5,557 nt of DNA from Deltaproteobacteria bacterium (GTDB lineage: Bacteria > Desulfobacterota > GWC2-55-46). Within the stretch, counting starts at the first letter, position 1, and the number at the start of each line of letters is the position of its first letter. The translations under genes were made by a program, and so were the position numbers. The notes under the pieces were generated by a model, which made no database searches, had not been told where the DNA came from, and saw nothing but the letters and a program-made list of their open reading frames with translations. Of the stretch, positions 1-5,421 are shown piece by piece. The DNA is taken from positions 1-5,557 of the forward strand of contig JACRCJ010000104.1 in the NCBI GenBank assembly GCA_016219075.1, given 5' to 3'.

Positions 1-92
1 CCGCCTGAAACATCGTTAATAACGATAGCCCCTGTTCCCGCGAATACAAGGGCGAATGTGCCTAAAAACTCCGCTATATATCTTTTGAGCAT
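1..92 (-). CDS. Aquaporin / MIP-family channel, N-terminal fragment
   Basis: Reading the minus strand from the ATG at 92 gives 30 codons that run off the window edge without a stop. The peptide begins MLKRYIAEFLGTFALVF and continues with AGTGAIVIND. The AEFLGTF-L-VF-GTGA pattern is the hallmark first transmembrane helix of the major intrinsic protein family (AqpZ, GlpF and relatives), which move water, glycerol or small neutral solutes across the inner membrane. The NPA motifs and selectivity filter lie outside the window, so water, glycerol or metalloid substrate cannot be decided. It follows the phoB-type gene on the same strand across a hairpin-rich gap of about 175 bases. There is only a weak purine-rich ribosome site (GAGAG) a few bases upstream of the ATG. 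The family call is fairly sure; the substrate is unknown. Confidence 0.8.
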   Translation of the reverse strand, partial: MLKRYIAEFLGTFALVFAGTGAIVINDVSG

Positions 93-110
93 TTTTCTCT
101 CTAACAAGAT

Positions 111-256
111 GCTGAAAAAGTCCTTCCATGGCTTTTTCAGCAACGATTTGTCTGAAGTTAATTCAGCCAAATCTCGCAAATTGCTCGACTTTTTTGTCTC
201 GCAATTTGGCAATCCGTCCATGGATTGCCTGCAGATTGCGTTTTTCCGCAACCTGC
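111..256. repeat. Array of five abutting stem-loops between phoB-type gene and aquaporin
   Basis: Five inverted repeats follow one another with almost no spacing. Arms are: 111-120 with 132-141 (10 bp, perfect); 145-156 with 162-173 (6 + 5 bp around one mismatch); 177-189 with 196-208 (8 + 3 bp around a 2x2 internal loop, six-T loop); 208-215 with 222-229 (8 bp, perfect); 231-240 with 247-256 (10 positions, one mismatch, loop TTTTTC). None is followed by a clean T-tract on the minus strand, so they are not textbook terminators. They could still block read-through, protect the 3' end of the regulator mRNA, or be a REP/MITE-like dispersed element. No reading frame here looks real. Confidence 0.7.
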
Positions 257-268
257 TAAGAACAAAGG

Positions 269-967
269 TCAGTTATCGCATTTCAGCCCGTCTTCCCTGA
301 ACCTGTACCCTATCCCTCTTACCGTCTCTATGCATCCGCTGTATTTTCCAAGTTTCATCCTGAGCCTTCTTATGTGCGTGTCTACGGTCCTGAAGGTTGC
401 ATGGGTATCGACGCTGCTGATCCTTTTTACAAGGTACTCCCTCCCCAGGAGCCTGCCGTTGGAACTTACCAACTCGACGATCAACTTGAATTCGGCGGCC
501 GTCAGTTTTAAAGAGGTTCTGTCTATAATTACCTGGAACCTCTCCGGGTCTATGGTCAGAAGACCCGCCTTTATGACCTTCGCTACCGCTACGCGGTCTT
601 TCTTCTTCAGCAGCACATTGACCCTCAGGAGGAGCTCCTTGGTGCTGAACGGCTTTATTATGTAGTCGTCCGCTCCGAGCTCAAGGCCGATGACCCTGTC
701 TATCTCCTCGCCCTTGGCCGTAAGCATTATCACCGGGATCTTCTCGGTAAGGGTGTCCTTCTTCAATACCTTTAAGACCTCGGTGCCTTCCATGTTTGGC
801 AGCATTATATCGAGGATCACAAGGTCAGGCAACACGCTTTTCGCCATCTCTATCGCGTCCGGGCTGTCGCCGGCAGATATCACCTCGAACCCGGCCTTCC
901 CGAGATTGTACCCGAGGAGCTTAATGATGTCTTCTTCGTCGTCCACAATAAGGATCTTCTGTCTCAT
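269..967 (-). CDS. phoB: PhoB-type response regulator (OmpR/PhoB family)
   Basis: This 232-residue protein has the usual PhoB length and a complete two-domain layout. The receiver domain (about 3-122) shows the acidic pair D9/D10, phosphoacceptor D53 in LVILDIMLPNMEG, T83 in IMLTAKGEE and K105 in the YIIKPF motif. A winged-helix DNA-binding domain spans about 133-226, with recognition helix RTVDTHIRRLRMKLG (193-207) and the closing VRGIGYRF wing. When phosphorylated, such proteins bind tandem repeats upstream of target promoters. The gene follows the small four-cysteine gene by 52 bases. Both sit behind a well-phased PHO box, which suggests autoregulation. There is no clear Shine-Dalgarno sequence before the ATG. 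No partner histidine kinase is in the window. The family is certain; the specific PhoB role rests on the context of pstS, porin, psiE and PHO box. Confidence 0.88.
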   Translation of the reverse strand: MRQKILIVDDEEDIIKLLGYNLGKAGFEVISAGDSPDAIEMAKSVLPDLVILDIMLPNMEGTEVLKVLKKDTLTEKIPVIMLTAKGEEIDRVIGLELGADDYIIKPFSTKELLLRVNVLLKKKDRVAVAKVIKAGLLTIDPERFQVIIDRTSLKLTAAEFKLIVELVSSNGRLLGREYLVKRISSVDTHATFRTVDTHIRRLRMKLGKYSGCIETVRGIGYRFREDGLKCDN

Positions 968-1019
968 AGTTTCGTATCAAATAATTTTCCGGACTCCCGG
1001 CAGGTCTTCTCCCGCTCGT

Positions 1020-1223
1020 CTATCTCTTCTGTACTACTCCGGCCCTCTCCGCGGACTCCCTGAAACCGTCCCTCAGCGTGCGCTCAAGCAGGAGCGGACA
1101 CCTGTAATGCTCTTCGGTCGTGCAGTAGATATTATACTCGAAGAGCGACGGCGCCATCTTCGTCATGGACGCCCTGCAGACGGAACCCTCTTTTGACCCA
1201 AGATACGGACACTTTTTATCCAT
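1020..1223 (-). CDS. Small four-cysteine protein, paralogue 1 (unknown function)
   Basis: A 67-residue protein beginning MDKKCPYLGSKEGSVCRAS. I do not recognise a named family. It shares a clear signature with the protein at 4135-4326: CPYL, then VC-x-AS-x-T-x-M-x-P, then YCTTEEHYRCP-x-LL. The cysteines are C5, C16, C34 and C42 (C-x10-C-x17-C-x7-C), with H39 also conserved, which suggests metal or Fe-S binding; that is inference. There is no signal peptide or membrane segment, so it is probably cytoplasmic. An in-frame ATG exists ten codons upstream at 1253, but it lies against the predicted -10 element. The ATG at 1223 has AAAGGA nine bases upstream and matches the paralogue's short N-terminus, so I chose 1223. 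It is the first gene after the PHO box and is followed by the phoB-type gene. Confidence 0.8.
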   Translation of the reverse strand: MDKKCPYLGSKEGSVCRASMTKMAPSLFEYNIYCTTEEHYRCPLLLERTLRDGFRESAERAGVVQKR

Positions 1224-1254
1224 CTCGAATTTTCCTTTAGAAGCATCTGGCAAT

Positions 1255-1309
1255 ATTTTACCGGAAGATTGTTGCGGGAATATGACGGCTTTGTTAAATC
1301 CATGTTAAA
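1255..1309 (-). promoter_or_regulatory. Four-unit PHO box with -10 element
   Basis: On the minus strand four heptamers occur at an exact 11-base period: TTTAACA (1309-1303), TTTAACA (1298-1292), CGTCATA (1287-1281) and CGCAACA (1276-1270). Nine bases later comes TAAAAT (1260-1255), a good -10. Known PhoB and PhoP boxes are 7-bp direct repeats spaced by 4 bp, with the last unit replacing the -35 and the -10 about 10 bp downstream, so the geometry matches closely. Predicted transcription starts near 1248, leaving a short leader to the ATG at 1223. It would drive the four-cysteine gene and the phoB-type gene. Confidence 0.75.
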
Positions 1310-1331
1310 GAATCTTCGTCCGGGGAGACTC

Positions 1332-1366
1332 AAAAAGAAAGGCCGCCCCGAAGACCAGCTCCGGGG
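1332..1366 (-). terminator. Candidate weak intrinsic terminator just upstream of the PHO box
   Basis: On the minus strand CCCCGGAG (1366-1359) pairs with CTTCGGGG (1353-1346), one G-T pair included, around the loop CTGGT. A T-rich stretch (complement of 1340-1332) follows about five bases after the stem. The gap between stem and T-tract makes it weaker than the terminator at 1588-1622. It would shield the PHO promoter from read-through out of pstS. Confidence 0.45.
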
Positions 1367-1587
1367 TATCTGAAAACACCCATGTCGTTGTGTTGAAGTT
1401 CTTTTGTATTGTTTTTAACAAAACACCAGGGGCATTGCGTAGCGAGCATAAGGGAGAGCGAGCAAGCAAGCCTCTGTATTTATTGCGAGCGAGCATGCCA
1501 GAGCCGAGCAATAGAGGACGAGGCGCGCGCCAGCGCGCAAAATGGCCTTTTATAAAGCGCGGGAAGCTACCGAGTATTAGACCCTAG
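1367..1587. repeat. Gene-free, repeat-like intergenic DNA
   Basis: I see no believable gene here. The stretch carries GAGC/GCGAGC-rich sequence with an internal near-repeat: ATTGCGTAGCGAGCAT at 1434-1449 against ATTGCGAGCGAGCAT at 1482-1496. It also has an imperfect inverted repeat built on ATTGC (1482-1486) and GCAAT (1508-1512) with CCTCT/AGAGG flanks, and a GCGCGC-x2-GCGCGC hairpin near 1532-1547. This composition is unlike the coding DNA on either side and resembles a dispersed intergenic repeat. That reading cannot be confirmed from one copy. Confidence 0.45.
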
Positions 1588-1622
1588 GAGAAAATAAAGG
1601 CCGCCCCTCACGGGGCGGCCTT
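1588..1622 (-). terminator. Strong intrinsic terminator of pstS
   Basis: An 11-bp perfect stem, AAGGCCGCCCC (1622-1612 read on the minus strand) with GGGGCGGCCTT (1607-1597), closes a four-base loop (1611-1608). On the minus strand it is followed at once by TATTTTCT. It lies about 27 bases after the pstS stop codon, as expected for a Rho-independent terminator. Confidence 0.9.
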
Positions 1623-1648
1623 CCTGAGAAGATCATTCGCCAGGAGCT

Positions 1649-2692
1649 TTATTTACCCCACACGGCTTGGCCATTGCACCTTATTTCTTTCGCCCATGCC
1701 TTTTCCATCACGTCGTAGACATCCCCGGGCATAGGTACATAATCAAGGGACTTCGCCATCCCGGCGCCGTTTTTGTACGACCAGTCGAAAAAGTCAAGGA
1801 CGGCCTTCGTGTTCTCGCAGTTGGCCGGGTTTTTGTAGACGAGGATGAAGGTGGCCCCGGCTATGGGCCAGGCGTCCTTGCCGGGCTGGTCCGTCAGGAC
1901 CACGGCGTATCCGGGAGTGTTGTTCCAGTCGGCGCCGGCGGCCGCGGCCATGAAGCTCTCGGCCGTGGGCGCTACAAAGGCCTTCTCCCTGTTCTCAAGC
2001 TGCGTATGCGCGAGCTTGTTCTGCATGGCGTAGGCGAGCTCGACATAGCCGATGGAGTTCTTTATCCTCTTTACATAGGTGGCCACGCCTTCGTTTCCCT
2101 TGCCGCCCACGCCAACGGGCCAGTTTACGGCCGTGCCGAAACCGGCCGTTGAGTGCCAGTTCGTGCTGACCTTGTCAAGGTAGTTCGTGAATATCCAGGT
2201 GGTGCCTGACCCGTCGGCACGGTGGACAACGGTGATGGTGTCCGAGGGGAGCTTGACTCCGGGGTTCAATTCCGTCAGCTTCTTGTCGTTCCATTTCGTG
2301 ATCTTGCCGAGATAGATATCGGCGAGCGCTTCGGCCGAGAGCTTCAGTTCTCCGGGGGCCACGCCTTTAAGGTTTACCACGGGCACCACCCCGCCTATGG
2401 CCGTCGGGAACTGCATGAGCCCGGAGTCCTCAAGGTCCTTTGCGGAAAGCGGGGCGTCAGAGGCCCCGAAGTCCACGGTCTTCGCCTTTATCTGCTTAAT
2501 ACCGCCGCCGCTTCCTATCGACTGGTAGTTCATCTTCTGGCCGGTCTTCTTATTGTACTCGTACGCCCACTTCGAATAGAGCGGGTAGGGGAATGTCGCC
2601 CCGGCGCCGTTTATGAGCGTCTCGGCTGAGGCGGGGGCGGTGTTGCCGAAAGACAGACCAAGTAACGCGAGTATCAGCAGTGTTTTTTTCAT
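1649..2692 (-). CDS. pstS: Periplasmic phosphate-binding protein PstS
   Basis: This 347-residue protein is the substrate-binding component of the high-affinity Pst phosphate ABC importer. MKKTLLILALLGLSFG starts a Sec signal peptide, with probable cleavage after ASA at residue 23. Family motifs follow: INGAGATFPYPLYSKW (27-42), SIGSGGGIKQI (58-68), DFGASDAPL (74-82, D79 a likely phosphate contact) and RADGSGTT (158-165), the second phosphate-binding loop. The length is normal for PstS. An in-frame ATG at 2806 would add 38 basic residues with no signal-peptide character and lies inside a hairpin, so I chose 2692. The ATG there has AAGGA just upstream and GGAG about eleven bases upstream, in an A-rich leader. 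It sits behind the porin gene and a three-hairpin element, and ends in a strong terminator. pstC, pstA and pstB are not present in the window. Confidence 0.96.
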   Translation of the reverse strand: MKKTLLILALLGLSFGNTAPASAETLINGAGATFPYPLYSKWAYEYNKKTGQKMNYQSIGSGGGIKQIKAKTVDFGASDAPLSAKDLEDSGLMQFPTAIGGVVPVVNLKGVAPGELKLSAEALADIYLGKITKWNDKKLTELNPGVKLPSDTITVVHRADGSGTTWIFTNYLDKVSTNWHSTAGFGTAVNWPVGVGGKGNEGVATYVKRIKNSIGYVELAYAMQNKLAHTQLENREKAFVAPTAESFMAAAAGADWNNTPGYAVVLTDQPGKDAWPIAGATFILVYKNPANCENTKAVLDFFDWSYKNGAGMAKSLDYVPMPGDVYDVMEKAWAKEIRCNGQAVWGK

Positions 2693-2784
2693 TTCCTTTT
2701 TTTCTCCGTTTTTATTCTTTCTTTTTAATTTTGGTCTTCCGTCTGATGCCTTTTCGCGCGTTTGCCCGCCGCCGCTCTTTAAAA

Positions 2785-2884
2785 GTGGGAGGCGGAAGCC
2801 GCGCACTTCCGCCCCCGGAGGAGGATGAAGAGCCCGTCCGTCTGGGCGGGTTTTTACGGGGGGTGTCGGTGACCCCCGTAAAAC
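2785..2884. repeat. Three-hairpin composite element, copy 1 (porin-pstS gap)
   Basis: Plus-strand order is A, B, C. A: GGCGGAAG (2791-2798) with CTTCCGCC (2806-2813), extended past one mismatch. B: CCCGTCC (2833-2839) with GGGCGGG (2844-2850), loop GTCT, followed by TTTTT. C: 2852-2864 with 2872-2883, about 12 bp with one bulged G, loop GTCGGTG (2865-2871). The A-B linker is GGAGG...TGAAGAG. B resembles a plus-strand terminator. Hairpin A on the minus strand is followed by ACTTTT, a weak terminator for the porin transcript. The element starts three bases after the porin stop. It probably tunes read-through into pstS or protects the porin mRNA. The same architecture recurs at 5422-5519. Confidence 0.75.
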
Positions 2885-2886
2885 TT

Positions 2887-4071
2887 TTAGAAGTACATCT
2901 GCGCCTGAAGCTGATAGATATCCTTCTTGTCGTCGTCAGCCAGTTTTCCGCTGGCGTTGGTGTCGTACTTTGTATGGACCCAGTTGGCCCCTACCTTGAA
3001 GCTGTGGCCCTTGCCGTACCAGTTGATCCCGACTGTGGTGTCCTTTTCCTTCTTCTCGCCGCTGTTCGAGTCCTGGTCGTAGACCTCGTAGCGGGCTACC
3101 GGCTCTATATTGAGACCGTCGATGAAGTAGCCTGCCTGGGCGTACCAGCCTTTCGGTTTAACGTCCGCCACGGCAGGGTCGTCGGAGTCTATCTTCCAGT
3201 TATTGTATTCGAACTGAGCGGTCAGCCCCTTGTAATGGCCCGATAGGTCGACTCCCCATAGCGTCCTCTTCTCTGAGAACTCATTCGTCGCCACAGAGTA
3301 CTCGATCCCGCTCTGGTTTGCGGCGTTCACGCCAAGCGTAAGGTGCTGCCCCGAGCCCAGGTGCGCGTCGCTCTTTGACTTTTCCGCCCAGCCCGGGGGC
3401 GACAGCTCGACCCTCCCCACATAGAGCGGGTTCGACTTGAAGACCGTCCTTGCAGGCGTTGACTGGACAGCCTCCCCGTTCTGCCAGCCGTCTGCGACTG
3501 CCACTTCGTAAGCCACAATGCCTTCGAGGAGCTTGCCGTGAGCCGCAAGCTTGGGCTGATAGTAGGGGTCGGTCTTGCCGAAGACCTTCTTGGCGGCCTC
3601 CGTCGAGACCGGCCTTTCTATGAGGAGCTGCTTCGATGACGATGTGAGAGATACCCTGGAGTACGGGAGCTTCGCCTTTCCAACCGTCAGGTTAAGCGCG
3701 TCGTCGGCCTCCCAGGTGACGTATGAGTACAGGACGCTTACCGCGCCGGTGTGGCCTGTCTGCTCCCATTTGTCCGCGGAAAGGGTGAGGTTGTATTTTA
3801 TGGTCTTTGCGAGGAGGCTGCCTCCCATCTCAAGGCGCACCCTTCTCAGGTAGAGGTCGCTCTCGGTCTCATAGGACTTTCCGTCCTTGCTCTTTACGAG
3901 GTCGCCGTAGTCGAACCTCGGCTGAAGCCTGATCCTTATATTAAGGTCGGACTCGTTTGACGCGAGTGTAACGCCCTTGGTCTCGTCTCCGAAGTAACCC
4001 GCCTGAGCCGGGCCGCTTAACGCCAGGCCTAATACCGAGATAACCGCCGCTGTGATCAACCTTCTCTTCAT
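2887..4071 (-). CDS. Phosphate-selective porin, OprO/OprP family
   Basis: This 394-residue outer-membrane beta-barrel protein probably lets phosphate or polyphosphate diffuse into the periplasm under starvation. A Sec signal peptide (1-24) ends in AQA before GYFGDE. Family features include the early LRRVRLEMGGSL strand (75-86) and the segment GKAKLPYSR...TSSSKQLLIERP (131-154), typical of phosphate-selective porins O and P. Alternating amphipathic strands follow to a C-terminal ...QLQAQMYF. The terminal Phe is the signal used by outer-membrane barrel assembly. AGGAGG lies eleven bases before the ATG, a long but usable spacing. It follows the four-cysteine gene by 63 bases and precedes pstS, so outer-membrane entry and periplasmic capture are encoded side by side. 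The family call is strong. True selectivity for orthophosphate versus polyphosphate is not visible. Confidence 0.9.
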   Translation of the reverse strand: MKRRLITAAVISVLGLALSGPAQAGYFGDETKGVTLASNESDLNIRIRLQPRFDYGDLVKSKDGKSYETESDLYLRRVRLEMGGSLLAKTIKYNLTLSADKWEQTGHTGAVSVLYSYVTWEADDALNLTVGKAKLPYSRVSLTSSSKQLLIERPVSTEAAKKVFGKTDPYYQPKLAAHGKLLEGIVAYEVAVADGWQNGEAVQSTPARTVFKSNPLYVGRVELSPPGWAEKSKSDAHLGSGQHLTLGVNAANQSGIEYSVATNEFSEKRTLWGVDLSGHYKGLTAQFEYNNWKIDSDDPAVADVKPKGWYAQAGYFIDGLNIEPVARYEVYDQDSNSGEKKEKDTTVGINWYGKGHSFKVGANWVHTKYDTNASGKLADDDKKDIYQLQAQMYF

Positions 4072-4134
4072 CCTTTTTCATGCCTCCTGATTTTTTTCTG
4101 CTGATATTTTTACTGTCTTTTGCGCTTATCTTTT

Positions 4135-4326
4135 TCAGTTCCGCCTTTCCATCGCTACGCCGCTTTTGCGCCCGCCCCTCAGGACATGGGCCAGGAGCAT
4201 CGGGCAGCGGTAGTGCTCCTCAGTCGTGCAGTAGTTCTCCGAGTCGTCGTTTTCCGGCGTCATGTGAGTTACCGACGCGCTGCATACGCTTTTTACCTTG
4301 CCTCTTTCCAAATATGGACATTCCAT
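4135..4326 (-). CDS. Small four-cysteine protein, paralogue 2 (unknown function)
   Basis: A 63-residue protein starting MECPYLERGKVKSVCSAS. It carries the same signature as the protein at 1020-1223: CPYL, VC-x-AS-x-T-x-M-x-P, and YCTTEEHYRCP-x-LL, here with C3, C15, C33, C41 and conserved H38 (C-x11-C-x17-C-x7-C). Outside these motifs the two diverge, including an acidic linker ENDDSEN here. No signal peptide or membrane helix is visible. AAGGAGAG lies about eight bases before the ATG, a good ribosome site. It follows the receiver-only regulator by 58 bases and precedes the porin by 63, inside the psiE-porin cluster. It is not assigned to a named family by me. A cytoplasmic metal- or Fe-S-binding role, perhaps linked to the neighbouring regulators, is inference. 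Confidence 0.83.
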   Translation of the reverse strand: MECPYLERGKVKSVCSASVTHMTPENDDSENYCTTEEHYRCPMLLAHVLRGGRKSGVAMERRN

Positions 4327-4384
4327 ATCTCACTCTCCTTTCTCTCTTTTGTTTCCTTGAGCATACCGGCCTTATGTTACGGGA

Positions 4385-4783
4385 TTATGACGGGCAAGTT
4401 ATATCTGTGTTACCGCGCTTCTTCTCAAGGCGGCTCTCTATCTTCATGACAAGCTCCTTGATGTTGAAGGGCTTGGTTATGTAGTCGTCGGCCCCGCACT
4501 CAAGCCCCTTCACCTTGTCCTCGGGCATCGACTTCGCCGTGAGCATTATGACCGGGATATCTTTATTCCGGCTTTTCAGGCCCCTGCATATCTCCCAGCC
4601 GTCCACCTTCGGGAGCATCAGGTCCAGGACCACCAGGTCCGGCCCGAACGACTCTATCTTCTCCATCGCCTCCGCCCCGTCAAGGGCCCCCGCGGTCACG
4701 AACCCCTTTCTTGTCAGGTTGAAGTCGACCAGGTCCAGTAGATCCAGTTCGTCTTCGACTATCAATACCTTTTCCTTCCTCAT
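4385..4783 (-). CDS. Receiver-only response regulator
   Basis: A 132-residue protein made of a single receiver domain (about 4-122) with no DNA-binding or enzymatic output domain. All phosphorylation residues are present: E10/D11, phosphoacceptor D54 in LVVLDLMLPKVDG, T82 in IMLTAK and K104 in YITKPF. It resembles the receiver of the phoB-type protein at 269-967 but ends with a short tail, ...TDITCPS. It overlaps the psiE stop codon by four bases (ATGA) and has AAAGGAGG just upstream, so translation is probably coupled to psiE. Such proteins act by protein-protein contact or as phosphate sinks in phosphorelays. The co-transcribed PsiE and four-cysteine protein are possible partners. The domain call is sure; the partner is unknown. 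Confidence 0.92.
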   Translation of the reverse strand: MRKEKVLIVEDELDLLDLVDFNLTRKGFVTAGALDGAEAMEKIESFGPDLVVLDLMLPKVDGWEICRGLKSRNKDIPVIMLTAKSMPEDKVKGLECGADDYITKPFNIKELVMKIESRLEKKRGNTDITCPS

Positions 4784-5241
4784 GCTTCCTCCTTTATCCT
4801 TGCAGGTGAAAACCTTATGGCCAGTATCCTTGCCGCTATCAATGAGAGCACCAGCGCAATGACCATGACTATCCTCATGTACTCGATCTCCCTGAACCAG
4901 AAGACCATTATCTCGGTGAGTATCACGACGATCACCGTGTCTATTATGTATGTGACCTTGACCCTGCCCTCCTCGAAGTACGCAAGAGCCGTCATGAAGA
5001 CCTCCAGAAGCGCGAGTATCGTCAGCGAGTTGACCATGACGAGCTTTAAGGCCTCATGAATATCCTTGCCAAAGATCGCCTTCAGATCAAAGAGCGTTTT
5101 TACGGTCGCCCAGGAAATAGTCGCAAGAATAACCACAAGCAGTAAACTCAGAACGGCCCTGACGGCGTACTGGAATATCCGGGATATCTTTTCGTTGAGT
5201 TTCAGATAGGGCTTCAGGTTCATGATCAATTTTGACATCAT
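4780..5241 (-). CDS. psiE: PsiE-family phosphate-starvation-inducible membrane protein
   Basis: A 153-residue inner-membrane protein with four predicted transmembrane helices, at about 27-47, 66-89, 97-116 and 121-142. The third-to-fourth helix region, VVILTEIMVFWFREIEYMR, is characteristic of the phosphate-starvation-inducible PsiE family. In E. coli psiE is induced by phosphate limitation, but its molecular role is not established. It leads the cluster here and overlaps the receiver-only gene by four bases. The start is uncertain: ATGs lie at 5241, 5238 and 5223, none with a good Shine-Dalgarno sequence. A candidate PHO box ends only four bases before 5241. If that box is real, transcription would begin near 5223 and residue 7 would be the start. 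Family confidence is good, start confidence low. Confidence 0.85.
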   Translation of the reverse strand: MMSKLIMNLKPYLKLNEKISRIFQYAVRAVLSLLLVVILATISWATVKTLFDLKAIFGKDIHEALKLVMVNSLTILALLEVFMTALAYFEEGRVKVTYIIDTVIVVILTEIMVFWFREIEYMRIVMVIALVLSLIAARILAIRFSPARIKEEA

Positions 5242-5273
5242 GAATGTGACGCCGTTATTACAGGCTCATTAAG
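5229..5273 (-). promoter_or_regulatory. Candidate PHO box before or overlapping psiE start
   Basis: On the minus strand CTTAATG (5273-5267), TGTAATA (5262-5256) and CGTCACA (5251-5245) occur at an 11-base period, and CAAAAT (5234-5229) lies ten bases after the last unit. The geometry matches the PHO box at 1255-1309, but the units are more degenerate. It would place the transcription start inside the annotated psiE 5' end. Confidence 0.4.
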
Positions 5274-5421
5274 ATTCAGTACGGGATTAAACCGATGGGT
5301 TTGCAGCGATGGGTGCGCGGACGCAAGCAGTGTTTCGTAGAAAGCGGCCTGGCTACGCAAAGTGAGACAGGCGCGGGCCGTCTGAAAATTTTAAACCCCC
5401 TGAGAGAGCCGGAAAAACAGT
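5274..5421. other. Gene-free stretch upstream of psiE
   Basis: I see no credible gene. The octamer CGATGGGT occurs twice, at 5293-5300 and 5307-5314. A small imperfect hairpin joins CGTAG (5336-5340) and CTACG (5353-5357). An AT-rich AAAATTTT patch lies near 5386-5393. The plus-strand open frame through here continues into the three-hairpin element and looks accidental. Confidence 0.4.

Noticed and set aside
225..665. Plus-strand open frame of 146 codons
   Set aside because: It lies antisense to the phoB-type gene, whose receiver and DNA-binding motifs are complete. The translated product has no recognisable domain.
1224..1253. Upstream in-frame start for the four-cysteine gene at 1253
   Set aside because: The ATG lies only two bases after the predicted -10 element, before the predicted transcription start. 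The ATG at 1223 has the ribosome site and matches the paralogue.
1305..1587. Short open frames of 65-68 codons on both strands in the pstS downstream gap
   Set aside because: They sit in repeat-like DNA with no convincing ribosome site, and their peptides are low in structure and high in Arg/Ala from GAGC repeats.
2693..2806. Upstream in-frame start for pstS at 2806
   Set aside because: It would put a 38-residue basic extension before a classic signal peptide, and the ATG lies within hairpin A.
2817..2876. GGAGGAGG followed at once by ATG on the plus strand, a possible small peptide start; a similar GTG frame at 5461
   Set aside because: Spacing between the purine run and ATG is too tight, the frames run straight through hairpins B and C, and the shared sequence is better explained by conserved RNA structure.
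2680..3246. Plus-strand open frame of 188 codons
   Set aside because: It runs antisense through the three-hairpin element and the porin C-terminus. Its sequence reflects hairpin and porin bases read backwards.
4080..4484. Plus-strand open frames around the four-cysteine gene
   Set aside because: They are antisense to the four-cysteine gene and the receiver-only regulator, both of which have good ribosome sites and conserved motifs.
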